64,000 bases of DNA from Bradyrhizobium aeschynomenes (lineage in GTDB: Bacteria > Pseudomonadota > Alphaproteobacteria > Rhizobiales > Xanthobacteraceae): positions 1-64,000 of the forward strand of contig NZ_JABFDM010000002.1 in assembly GCF_013178945.1 (NCBI RefSeq), written 5' to 3'. Within the stretch, counting starts at the first letter, position 1. Every line of letters starts with the position of its first letter. The notes beneath the pieces are model-generated. The model saw only the letters and a program-made list of their open reading frames with translations, was not told the origin of the DNA and did not search any database. The translations under genes were made by a program, and so were the position numbers. Shown here piece after piece: positions 47,842 to 56,223 of this stretch.

Positions 47842-50259
47842 ATGCCCGGCACGCTCTGCGACAAGGATGACGCTGCCCTCGACGCCCTCGGGCTGCTGGC
47901 GAGAACGGTCACAGGGATCATCGAGCGATCGCAGCCACCGGAGCTGGTCGCAATCGACTATGTGTACGACCATCACGATCTGACGATCCGCTGGGTGCGC
48001 AAGGGGCCCGAATTGCCGCTTTACTGGCCTCCCTATCAGGAGGCCATCGCCGCGCTCAGCGCCCGCGAGAGCTCGGCCAAACAACGCCAGCTGCGCTCGG
48101 GCCTGCTGATGGAGCGATATTTCCAGATCATGCCGGGGCCGCTCCCGCGCGGCGGGGATGCGCAGAACACCCGCGACAATCTCACTGCGCAGTCGAAGCA
48201 CCTGAACGCGATCGTCGACGCCTACAAAAAGGGTGGCGATCTCATCGAGATCGGAGCCCGCGCACAAAAGATCGCTTCCGAATTCGCGACGATCTGCCAA
48301 TACCTCATCGACCTCGATCCGAGCATGCAGACCATCACATGTCTGCAGACCTGCCTTCAGACGTGCGAGGCGGTGCCGGTCGCATGCGCGAAGATCAAAT
48401 CAGGCGCCATAGTTGACGAAGCGCGCGCCGCCGCCAGCACCTGCCTGAGAAATCTCATTGCCGTAAGGGACGCACTGCGCAGCATCATCCACGGCTTCTG
48501 CATCGTGACCAACAACGAGGCCATACCACACTTCTTCCTTCTGCGCCTTCTCGTTCCCTATAGCCTCATCGTGAAAAAGAGCGAAGACGGCATCTACCGC
48601 AGCATTGCAAGCTCCCAACTGACGAAGCTCCTGCACAATGAGCAGGAGTGGCTGTTCAAGCTGCTGCAGCGGATGATCGCTGCCTTGTCACGAGAGCTGG
48701 ACGGCAAGGTCGTCTTCTTCCTCAAAGGCGGCCGCGGCCTCGCCTATCTGCTGGGTACACCCGAACGCGGCGAAAACGACTGGGACACGCAGATCCTCAT
48801 CGATCCTCATCTGCCTCCGGACGAGTGGTGGAGACTCTATGAGTGGACTCGCGCCATCGTCGACAACATGCTGCTGCGCGACAACTTCGTGTTCTCCGCC
48901 AATCTGATGGCAAATGCCCAGTCCCTGGCGGAGGCTACAAAGACCTACGCAACAACCAAGGCCGTCTCGGCCGAGACCGTCGACAAGGTGATCGACAACG
49001 TCTTCGTGCTCGCCTGGCAGGACATGATCGACGAGAATGCCCTGGGTCTGGATCCCTTGCTCTCGCTGGAAAGCGTCTGGCGCGACATCGCCGACAAGCC
49101 ATCGGGCAGTTGCAAGGCCGAATTGATCGATGTTGGCATTCCGCGCTACTATACGATTGAACTCCTGCAACAATGGCGGCATGTCCGTGGAGGCATCAAC
49201 TCGGTCAACGGCGTTCCGTATCCCGGCGCCGGCTACTTCATCGATGACCTGATCGACGTCATCCGGGAGTCCGACGCCGGCATATCGCCCTCGTCGAACA
49301 AGCGTGAGACGCGGCTGGCGCGGCTGCTCGAGGTCCTGGGCACGGACGATGCGCAGCTCTACGTGGCATGGGAACAAGGGTTCGTAACGACCGCCGGGCT
49401 CGTCTTGTGCCAGCAGCAGGTCTCCCGTGTCGGTCTCCCGCGCATTCGGGATCTCGCGTGGATTTTGCTCGGCCAGTTCTGCGTCGCCTACGAGCTCGCA
49501 CTCGATCCCGGGCTTGCCGAGGCCTTCGATGTCGTGAACAGCGCGACGCTCAAGGATCTGATCGATGGCATGTCCAGCGAGAACGAGATCAAGCAGGCAG
49601 GACTGGTTTTCAAGTGGTGTGACGCCGTCTCCGCCATGATGGTCACGCATCTCGCGGAGCGCGGGAGATTCGTCCTGAGCCAGAACGCGGCCATCTTCGG
49701 GCTCACGGCTCAGGTTGCCGTCGCACCGAAAGTGCTGGCCGTGGCGGAAGGAAGCTATGCCGCCAATCTCCACCGTCTCTTCGCGTCACCGACGATCGAG
49801 GGCAACGTCATTCCCGCCGAATTTGCCGCCATCGACCTGCACTACGAAACATGTGTGAGCGAAAGCGAGATCTCCGACTCGCAGCTGGATGGCTTTGCCC
49901 AGACGGTCGAACAGGCTGCCAGCCGAATCCCGGCCTTCGGAATCGTCGGCAAGATCGACGTCCTCAAGACCGTCAATGTGTTTGCCAAGACATCCCTGCC
50001 ACTCGGCACGACCAGCTATTGCCCGCTGCTTATACGCTTCTCGCTGCGTCCGCGCCTCAGCAGCAATATCGTGCTCAACCGTGTTGGACCGCTCGCCGTC
50101 TCGGGTCTGCTCGAGCTGATACCCTGGTGCCGCGGGCGCGCAGCCGATGTCGGTGAATGGGCAACGCGCTGGAAGCTCGCAGAGACGCTCGGCACGTTGA
50201 TCGCGATGGAGGCCGCGGTCCTCGCGCGACCGCCGCGGCAGCTCAGGGCGAAGCTATGA
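47842..50259 (+). CDS. 805-residue R-body-locus protein with nucleotidyltransferase-like signature
   Basis: 805 residues from the ATG at 47842; the frame is open further upstream but overlaps the preceding gene. The only motif I can point to is around residues 293-317: FFLKGGRGLAYLL, then NDWDTQILID. It fits the GG-x(n)-D-h-D pattern of polymerase-beta-type nucleotidyltransferases, with spacing (15 residues) slightly above canonical. A Cys cluster lies near residues 170-185 (CLQTCLQTC). The rest is helical and not recognisable. There is no signal peptide. Within an R-body operon this is unexpected; it could modify the ribbon or a host target, but that is speculation. Confidence 0.65.
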   Translation: MPGTLCDKDDAALDALGLLARTVTGIIERSQPPELVAIDYVYDHHDLTIRWVRKGPELPLYWPPYQEAIAALSARESSAKQRQLRSGLLMERYFQIMPGPLPRGGDAQNTRDNLTAQSKHLNAIVDAYKKGGDLIEIGARAQKIASEFATICQYLIDLDPSMQTITCLQTCLQTCEAVPVACAKIKSGAIVDEARAAASTCLRNLIAVRDALRSIIHGFCIVTNNEAIPHFFLLRLLVPYSLIVKKSEDGIYRSIASSQLTKLLHNEQEWLFKLLQRMIAALSRELDGKVVFFLKGGRGLAYLLGTPERGENDWDTQILIDPHLPPDEWWRLYEWTRAIVDNMLLRDNFVFSANLMANAQSLAEATKTYATTKAVSAETVDKVIDNVFVLAWQDMIDENALGLDPLLSLESVWRDIADKPSGSCKAELIDVGIPRYYTIELLQQWRHVRGGINSVNGVPYPGAGYFIDDLIDVIRESDAGISPSSNKRETRLARLLEVLGTDDAQLYVAWEQGFVTTAGLVLCQQQVSRVGLPRIRDLAWILLGQFCVAYELALDPGLAEAFDVVNSATLKDLIDGMSSENEIKQAGLVFKWCDAVSAMMVTHLAERGRFVLSQNAAIFGLTAQVAVAPKVLAVAEGSYAANLHRLFASPTIEGNVIPAEFAAIDLHYETCVSESEISDSQLDGFAQTVEQAASRIPAFGIVGKIDVLKTVNVFAKTSLPLGTTSYCPLLIRFSLRPRLSSNIVLNRVGPLAVSGLLELIPWCRGRAADVGEWATRWKLAETLGTLIAMEAAVLARPPRQLRAKL

Positions 50260-50357
50260 ATGCGGCGACCGGGACCACGGGCCGGCATCGCGCATGAACT
50301 CAACAGGCCGGGGAGCGACATCGCTTCCCTCGATCGTTCCACCAAGGACTGACGAAC

Positions 50358-51671
50358 ATGGTCAAGGTCGTCATCATCGGCGGCGGCTGCGCAGGGCTCG
50401 GGGCAGCTCAATTGTTGCTGAAGAACAAGCAACACGTCACTCTGGTCGACGCCTACGAGCGCTTCGGCGGCCGGGCCTGGACCCGGCCGGATCAGGGGTT
50501 TCCCTTCGATCTGGGACCGCAGTTCATTCAGGACCCCGAGGTCAATCCGTGGACCGGGATCGCGAAGTCGCTGGACTTCGAGCTGCTTCCCCGCGACGAC
50601 AAGGCCGCCGGGACGTACTACCGCGTCCAGCTCGACGGCGTCTGGCAGGACAGGCTTGGTACCCCTGGGATCAACGAGGTGCAAACGCTGCTGGATGAGG
50701 GCTACGCGTCGGCCGAGCAGTCCGACAACGTCCCCCCGATCGCCCAATCCCCCGGCGCGAGCGCTGATGCCGTCCTCGCGCTCGGCTCGAGCCAATATGG
50801 ATCGATCGCGGAATCCGCCGAGCCCTGGCAATATATCGCGGCCGACCGGGAGCGACAGGCTGAAGGCAGCGGCAAGGTTCAGTTCGTCAAGGACGGCATC
50901 GGCACCCTGGTCAACGCGTACGGACACAGCCTGCAAAAGAGCTTTCCCGACACGCTGACGCTCCACCCCGCGACCGTCGTCTCGGCCGTCCGGCTGCGTA
51001 GCGCCGAAAATCTTGTCCGGATCTGCGCCGGCGAGCAGGTGGTCGGCGACTATGACTACTGCATCGTCACTGTGCCCTGCAGCGCAATCGCCGGCATTGC
51101 GTTCGAGCCGCCATTGACCTTCGAGCGGACCTCGGCCCTGACCTATGTGCTGCTCGGATCCTACAAGAAGGTCGCGTTCTGTCCGAAGCAGATGCCGGAC
51201 GCGATCGCGCCGAGCTGCGACTACTATGTCTACGACGGCGCACTGGGAGGCTGCTGGCAATATTTCCGCCTGCCGACGGCGCCGCAGGCGTTGATCTGCG
51301 TGGCCTCCGGCAACTTCGCTCACATGCTCGACAGGATGGACGACGAGACGGTCGTTGCCGCGCTGTTCAAGGTCCTGAATGCAGCCTACGCGCCCGCGGA
51401 GATCGTCCCCCTCCAGAAACCCATGCTCACCAACTGGTCGATGCAGCCTCACATCCGCGGCGCCTACTCGTTCACCCGCTACGACGGCGGCAATGCCAAC
51501 GATCCGACGGCGCTGAATGCGCGGCTGGAGCTTGGCAAGCCGCACGGCGGGGGACGAATCCTTTTCGCCGGCGAAGCGACCTGGGTGGACGCCTACGGCA
51601 CGATTCACGGCGCCTTCTACTCGGGCGAACGAGCCGCAACGACGATTTTGCAGCAGGCTGGCTGGGCCTGA
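50358..51671 (+). CDS. FAD-dependent amine-oxidase-family protein
   Basis: 437 residues. The N-terminal dinucleotide fold reads VVIIGGGCAGLGAAQLLL, the second FAD motif YERFGGRAWTRPDQGFPFDL, and the C-terminal FAD motif GRILFAGEATWVDAYGTIHG, as in monoamine/polyamine oxidases and amino-acid-type flavin oxidases. Active members release H2O2 and an aldehyde. There is no signal peptide, so it is cytoplasmic. It is preceded by AAGGA and a weak hairpin (50311-50329). Same-strand position between other reb-locus genes suggests that it belongs to the operon. The substrate cannot be judged, and it could instead be a maturation enzyme. Confidence 0.85.
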   Translation: MVKVVIIGGGCAGLGAAQLLLKNKQHVTLVDAYERFGGRAWTRPDQGFPFDLGPQFIQDPEVNPWTGIAKSLDFELLPRDDKAAGTYYRVQLDGVWQDRLGTPGINEVQTLLDEGYASAEQSDNVPPIAQSPGASADAVLALGSSQYGSIAESAEPWQYIAADRERQAEGSGKVQFVKDGIGTLVNAYGHSLQKSFPDTLTLHPATVVSAVRLRSAENLVRICAGEQVVGDYDYCIVTVPCSAIAGIAFEPPLTFERTSALTYVLLGSYKKVAFCPKQMPDAIAPSCDYYVYDGALGGCWQYFRLPTAPQALICVASGNFAHMLDRMDDETVVAALFKVLNAAYAPAEIVPLQKPMLTNWSMQPHIRGAYSFTRYDGGNANDPTALNARLELGKPHGGGRILFAGEATWVDAYGTIHGAFYSGERAATTILQQAGWA

Positions 51672-51724
51672 CGCGCCAGCCGATGGACCATTGATCGACT
51701 GAAACGAAATTCCGGGAGACTTCC

Positions 51725-52609
51725 ATGCCGAACCTTCCCATGGCCGTCATACGACGGTTGTTCAGCTACGAGCGGTCGCGGAACGGGCAGCAGGTCCCGA
51801 ACACCATCAACGGACCCCTCTATCAGTATGCGTGCTGGAACTGGGTGCTCAGCGGCGGAACGCTGACCGCCGACGACTTCAAGAGCAACAGCAGCATCAT
51901 CGCAAACGTGCTGAACACGGACGCGATGGGCTATCCGCTGGGCATCAAGCAGGATGCCGCTCAGCAATATCCGCAGGAGGGAAACGCCGTCGATCTCCAG
52001 CGCATGGCGGCCCTGTTGCGGGATGCAACCATGGAAGGACCTGAGCTCGAACAGGATTGCGCGCCCCAGACGGAGTTTCTCGAATGTCTCGTCCGCATCA
52101 TGCTTCGCGTCAACGGGCTCGAACCAATTCCGTTCGATGCCGACAGCCGCTACAACGTGATCGTCCGCAGCAAGAACTGGTGGAACACCGATCATTGGGC
52201 TCTCAGGCTGTATCTCGGGCCGGCGGCCAAGCAGCAGATTCAGACGGTGCCGGATTGGCCGCTGATGTTCTCATGCTCGAAGGTGTGGGATGAAGACCTC
52301 GCCTTCGTCGCCGTGACGATTGCCGGACTGCATCAGAACCAGGTCGATCAACTGGCGACCGTCCCGTACTCGACGTGCCGCGGCTGGGTGATGCGGACGA
52401 AGAAGGAGGGAGGAAGCTTTCCCTTCGTCTGTCAGGCCCCGATCCGTTCCGGCTCGGGGCAGTGCGGCCGATGCGGCTTCGTCGCCTGTGAGGCGCATCT
52501 CGGAAGCTACGACGAGGCCGGCGTCTTTCACTGGGGCACGCAGGATGACGGCCACTACAAATGCCAACGCTGCGGTGAGGGCATCGTCCATGTGCTGGCG
52601 CTGGAATGA
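51725..52609 (+). CDS. R-body-locus protein with C-terminal zinc ribbon
   Basis: 294 residues. The first ~230 have no recognisable domain (aromatic-rich, for example YACWNWVLSGGTLTADDFKS and VRSKNWWNTDHWALRLYLGP). The C-terminal ~55 residues form a treble-clef/zinc-ribbon pattern: CQAP, then CGRCGFVACEAHL and finally YKCQRCGEGIVHV, giving CxxC pairs plus a His. GGGAGA precedes the ATG. It is part of the same-strand run, 53 bp after the amine oxidase. It may bind nucleic acid or a protein partner; function unknown. Confidence 0.7.
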   Translation: MPNLPMAVIRRLFSYERSRNGQQVPNTINGPLYQYACWNWVLSGGTLTADDFKSNSSIIANVLNTDAMGYPLGIKQDAAQQYPQEGNAVDLQRMAALLRDATMEGPELEQDCAPQTEFLECLVRIMLRVNGLEPIPFDADSRYNVIVRSKNWWNTDHWALRLYLGPAAKQQIQTVPDWPLMFSCSKVWDEDLAFVAVTIAGLHQNQVDQLATVPYSTCRGWVMRTKKEGGSFPFVCQAPIRSGSGQCGRCGFVACEAHLGSYDEAGVFHWGTQDDGHYKCQRCGEGIVHVLALE

Positions 52610-52713
52610 CTCCGGCCGCGATCACCGATGTCGCGCCCAGCTGCAACGCAGGCGATGGCGTGCCGAGTCCCGCTTGAGACCGCAAGGCAGCTTTGCGCCT
52701 CGAGGACCAGATC

Positions 52714-53355
52714 ATGAATGAGAAAGAATTTTGTGAAGGCCTGCTGGCCTGGGCCAACGACCGCGGCATCGCCGGCCTGCAGCTGGTGACGGCGCTCGAT
52801 GATGGAGGCTACGAGGCTTGGCTACAGGCCGATCTCGCAGGATATCTCAAGGCCAAATACAAGGGACAGGTGGCCCGCGAGCAGAGCGTCTACCGTCAGG
52901 AGAGTTGGCGCGTCGATCTCCTGCTCAACCCCGAATTGTTGACGAAGTATCAAATTCTCGTCGAGATCAAGGCTCAGACGGCAAAGCAGAGTGCGCCGAC
53001 CTTCATGTCGGAGGTCGAGAAGGATCTCAAAAAGCTGGACGAGGGCCGCCGCAACATCTACGTGAACAGCGGCGCCTTCATGCTCGCGGTCACCATCGAG
53101 AAGTCCGCAGATGACGGCATGGCCGGCTGGAAGCCGGACGACGTCAACTACATCTTCAACCGCGTGCTGTCGGTCGGCGGCATCGCCTTCTACCTCGCAT
53201 TTTCGGACAGCGAGGGGGAATGGCGAGCCGCCAAGGAGATCGACAAATCCGCGATCGACAAATCCGCGATCGGCAAGACCACGATGGAGAGCATGCCCAA
53301 GGTCGGCACACCGCGGGTCAATCAGCAGCTCTTCGGCCCGGGTGACAGTTTCTGA
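52714..53355 (+). CDS. PD-(D/E)XK nuclease-like protein, last gene of the R-body run
   Basis: 213 residues from the ATG at 52714 (GAGGA upstream). Residues 67-86 read VDLLLN...ILVEIKAQ, with Asp68, Glu84 and Lys86 matching the D-x(n)-E-x-K core of PD-(D/E)XK nuclease folds, and an N-terminal helix (AWLQADLAGYLKAKY) placed as in that fold. Many such domains are inactive or structural, so enzymatic activity is unproven. Near the C-terminus IDKSA is repeated in tandem (codons at ~53240-53270). It has no signal peptide. The downstream genes are on the opposite strand, so this probably ends the operon. Confidence 0.65.
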   Translation: MNEKEFCEGLLAWANDRGIAGLQLVTALDDGGYEAWLQADLAGYLKAKYKGQVAREQSVYRQESWRVDLLLNPELLTKYQILVEIKAQTAKQSAPTFMSEVEKDLKKLDEGRRNIYVNSGAFMLAVTIEKSADDGMAGWKPDDVNYIFNRVLSVGGIAFYLAFSDSEGEWRAAKEIDKSAIDKSAIGKTTMESMPKVGTPRVNQQLFGPGDSF

Positions 53356-53416
53356 GAACGTCCGCAGCTGGACGCGCAGACATCCTCTTCTCCCAGGCCG
53401 CCCTTCGAGGCCGCTG

Positions 53417-54166
53417 TCAGGCTCCGGACCGGTCGATGACGACCACCCGCCGGCGCCGCGCGGCCCTTCGGAGACGAACCAGGCGGCAGCGCCGCGGCTC
53501 GCTTGGCGGATCATCGTCGAACAAGCTCGATCCCGCCAATGAGCGCAAGGCGGATCTCGACGGCGACGCATCCGCGACCAGCCGCGTCGGATGCGATAGG
53601 CCCGAACCTGCGACGGACGACTTTGATCGCGATAGCGCTCCCTGATGGGCCGGGGCCCGTGGCACTGAGACAGGGCTGCGGACCGAACCGGGCGCTGGCA
53701 CAGCCGCGAACACGTCCGAGAACAGGTCTTCGCCTGGGCTTCGACCTGCCACCGGCCGGGACCGACGCGACATCTCGGAAGTGCGCTCAGCGAAGATGTC
53801 GCCTCCATCCGGGCTTCGGCCGGCCGACGCTTCAGAAAGCACCTTCACAGGACGCGGTGCGGCCGGCGGTCGTGTTTGACGGGTTGCACCCTGCGGAAGC
53901 GAGCCAAGGCCGCGAACGCGACCGGGCTCCGACACATCCGATCCCAGATCCGAGAAGAGATCGCCATGTCGGCTTCGATCCGGGACGGACCGGGCCCGAC
54001 GCGGCATCCCGGACCGGGTCTCATCGAACACGCCGGCAGGTTGCGGCTCAAATGCATCGAACACTGATGATCGATCGGACGATGTGGATCGTCGCGCGCC
54101 CCTGGCTTGCGATCTTGTCGAAGCTTCTGCTTCGCTGCCGTCGAACACGCTCTGGCTGGACGACAT
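53417..54166 (-). CDS. Disordered protein with repeated Phe/Asp motifs, next to the R-body regulator
   Basis: 249 residues, Arg/Ser/Pro/Asp-rich and predicted disordered. Short motifs recur: SSVFDAFEP, GVFDETRSG, GDLFSDLGSD, GDIFAERTSE, EDLFSDVFAA and SSLFDDDPP. A ~45-residue unit is duplicated (MPRRARSVPDRSRHGDLFSD versus MSRRSRPVAGRSPGEDLFSD). Repeat similarity in this reading frame and GGAGGT five bases before the ATG (54166) support a real gene over the overlapping plus-strand frame. It lies 123 bp downstream of the regulator gene on the same strand, so co-transcription is likely. Function unknown; such linear motifs often bind partner proteins. Confidence 0.6.
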   Translation of the reverse strand: MSSSQSVFDGSEAEASTRSQARGARRSTSSDRSSVFDAFEPQPAGVFDETRSGMPRRARSVPDRSRHGDLFSDLGSDVSEPGRVRGLGSLPQGATRQTRPPAAPRPVKVLSEASAGRSPDGGDIFAERTSEMSRRSRPVAGRSPGEDLFSDVFAAVPAPGSVRSPVSVPRAPAHQGALSRSKSSVAGSGLSHPTRLVADASPSRSALRSLAGSSLFDDDPPSEPRRCRLVRLRRAARRRRVVVIDRSGA

Positions 54167-54289
54167 CTGCGACCTCCGGAATCTCGCGCGAGGGTTGCTT
54201 CACCGGCCATTATCCCCCTGAGCATGACGGCTGACAAGAACTCTGTGATGGCCACAATGACGATGGCCACGCGAGGCGGATGACATTTC

Positions 54290-55939
54290 TCACTCCGCCG
54301 CCATGCGCCGGTACTCGCGCGGGGTGCGGCCGACCTGACGACGGAAGTATTTCTCGAAATGGCTGAGATCGGCGAAGCCGACCTGCAGCGCCACGTCGGT
54401 GATCGGCTGCCGCGCATTGGTAGCCAAGAGCTCCTTGGCTTTCTCGACCCGGATGCGCGACAGCATCGCCTTGCATGATGTCTGCAGGCTATGGCGAAAC
54501 AGGAAGCTCAGATGCGACTGGCTGACGTGGGCCTGTCTTGCCAGCGTGTCGAGCCGGATCGGCTCGGCGTAATGGTCGACCAGATAGATCAGGGCCTTGC
54601 GGAGGTTGGGATGCAGGCGCGACAGCGCCTTCAGGTCCTTGTTGAGCACGTGATGGACCCAGTCCTCGGGTCCACCGCCATCCGACGCCGGCGCTGGCGC
54701 CAACATCGGCTCGTGAACGGCCTCGGTGGGTGGCGGCGCCGTAACCGTCGGCGCCACCGGCGCGGCGGCCCGCTCCGCCTGTGCGTGGAGCGCCGGAAAA
54801 TAGCGTCTGATGTCGTCGGCGCGGATCCTGGCCCGTCCGGTCATCACCGCCAGCCGGGCAATCACGCGCTCCACCTCGAACGCGTTCTCGGGCCAGGCAT
54901 AGCTGCGGCACAGCTCGAGCATCTCCGCACTGATCTTGTCCTCTGCGCGGTGACCATGTCCTTCGAGGGCGGCGATCACCAGCGGCTCGATGTCGTCGTT
55001 GCGCTCGCGCAGCGGCGGCACACTGACCGGCAGGAAATCCAGCTCCGCCAGCAGTTGACGCGCGAAGGCACGCTCGGCCACCAGCCGGGGCAGATCGCTG
55101 CTTGCGGACGCGATCACGCGCACCCGCGTCGTGCTGGATACGTCGAGCCATTGTCCGAGTCGGGAATGCATGTATTGCGGCAGCTCGTTCTGCAGGCCTG
55201 GCGCCAGCATGTCGATGTCGCTGAAGAACAGCGTGCCGCCCTCGGCCTGCCGAAACCAGTCCTGCGGCGCCCCGCGCGGCTGGGCGCAATTGACCTGCAC
55301 GAACGGCAGATCGCGGCGCGGTCCACAGCAATGGATGGCGGCCGCCAGATACGGCGTCTCGGTTCCGAATTCGCCCTGCAGCAGACAGGGCAGATCGCTG
55401 TGCGAAGCCTTCTCGACGAAGATTTCCAGGTTGCGCACGGCATCGCTGGCGCCGACCAGTAGCAGCGATCGGCCGAGGCGCTGCCGTGCCCATTCACAGA
55501 CCTCGTAGCGCTTCACCACGAAGGCGAGCTGGCGCGCGCAATCCGCCAGCGCCTCCGAAAGGTCCGGCCCGCTCCGCCGTCGATCCCAGGCCAGGTTCAG
55601 GCGGCCGATCCCCACATCGGCATAGACCAGCGGCACCGTAACGGACGGCGTCGGTTCGAGCCGCCACTCCGGCGCTCGTCGCGGCTCGCGCTCGGAGGCC
55701 GCCGCAGCACCGCCGTCCCGCTCGCTGAGCCAGTCCTGCACCGTCTCGGTCCCGGATCTCGACAGCACGATGCGCCCGAGATCGGCGACCGCGATCTCAA
55801 CCGTCGCTGCGCGCGACAACTCGGCCAGCCGCTGCGCATAGCTCACGAGGAAATCGGCGACCTCCAGATACGGCCGGCTCATCCTGGCCAATTCCCGCCA
55901 GGCGTGATCGCCAGCTTCGGGTCCCCCCTGGTCCTTCAT
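54290..55939 (-). CDS. AraC-type regulator with degenerate AAA+ domain (RebR-like candidate)
   Basis: 549 residues. Residues ~20-150 may form a GAF-like sensor. Residues ~165-390 form an AAA+ domain of sigma-54-activator type whose Walker A reads GEFGTETP (no GK) and whose Walker B is FFSDIDML. The GAFTGA loop is missing, so ATP-driven sigma-54 activation is unlikely. The C-terminal ~100 residues are a full AraC double HTH (LDTLARQAHVSQSHLSFLFR, DVALQVGFADLSHFEKYFRR). This AAA-plus-AraC combination is unusual. It faces the reb operon, so it probably controls it; AraC-type activators are known for rhizobial reb operons. Confidence 0.88.
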   Translation of the reverse strand: MKDQGGPEAGDHAWRELARMSRPYLEVADFLVSYAQRLAELSRAATVEIAVADLGRIVLSRSGTETVQDWLSERDGGAAAASEREPRRAPEWRLEPTPSVTVPLVYADVGIGRLNLAWDRRRSGPDLSEALADCARQLAFVVKRYEVCEWARQRLGRSLLLVGASDAVRNLEIFVEKASHSDLPCLLQGEFGTETPYLAAAIHCCGPRRDLPFVQVNCAQPRGAPQDWFRQAEGGTLFFSDIDMLAPGLQNELPQYMHSRLGQWLDVSSTTRVRVIASASSDLPRLVAERAFARQLLAELDFLPVSVPPLRERNDDIEPLVIAALEGHGHRAEDKISAEMLELCRSYAWPENAFEVERVIARLAVMTGRARIRADDIRRYFPALHAQAERAAAPVAPTVTAPPPTEAVHEPMLAPAPASDGGGPEDWVHHVLNKDLKALSRLHPNLRKALIYLVDHYAEPIRLDTLARQAHVSQSHLSFLFRHSLQTSCKAMLSRIRVEKAKELLATNARQPITDVALQVGFADLSHFEKYFRRQVGRTPREYRRMAAE

Positions 55940-56140
55940 GATCGTGCTGACGGCACCGGAAATGCGTGTCGACCCAACACGGCAAACTCGCCCCTGCTGC
56001 TGCAGACCCCGTCGATGCCGCTCTTGAGAAGAACACGCCTCGTCATGGCATGCCCGGATATGACGCAGCTGGCGGGCACACAGTGTTCATCGTATACGCT
56101 CACCGATCCTCGCCCCTTCACATGACGGGCAGAAGAAAGC

Positions 56141-56163
56141 ATACACAATTTTAGATTGCGTAT
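56141..56163. promoter_or_regulatory. Palindrome upstream of the R-body regulator (CAAT-N5-ATTG core)
   Basis: Arms ATACACAAT and ATTGCGTAT, one mismatch, five-base spacer, in an A/T-rich patch about 200 bp upstream of the regulator start and inside the gap to the hotdog-fold gene end (56224). The core CAAT-N5-ATTG is close to the CAAC-N5-GTTG pattern that I recall for PraR. It may be the operator through which reb expression is gated. Confidence 0.45.
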
Positions 56164-56223
56164 GAACGGCCTCACTATTAATGATCAAATCGTCTTGATA
56201 GCGGCGACGCCATGACGCAGCCG

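Noticed and set aside
53503..54234. Plus-strand frame overlapping the disordered-protein gene
   Set aside because: The minus-strand frame has internal protein-level repeats and a GGAGGT ribosome site; the plus frame has neither.
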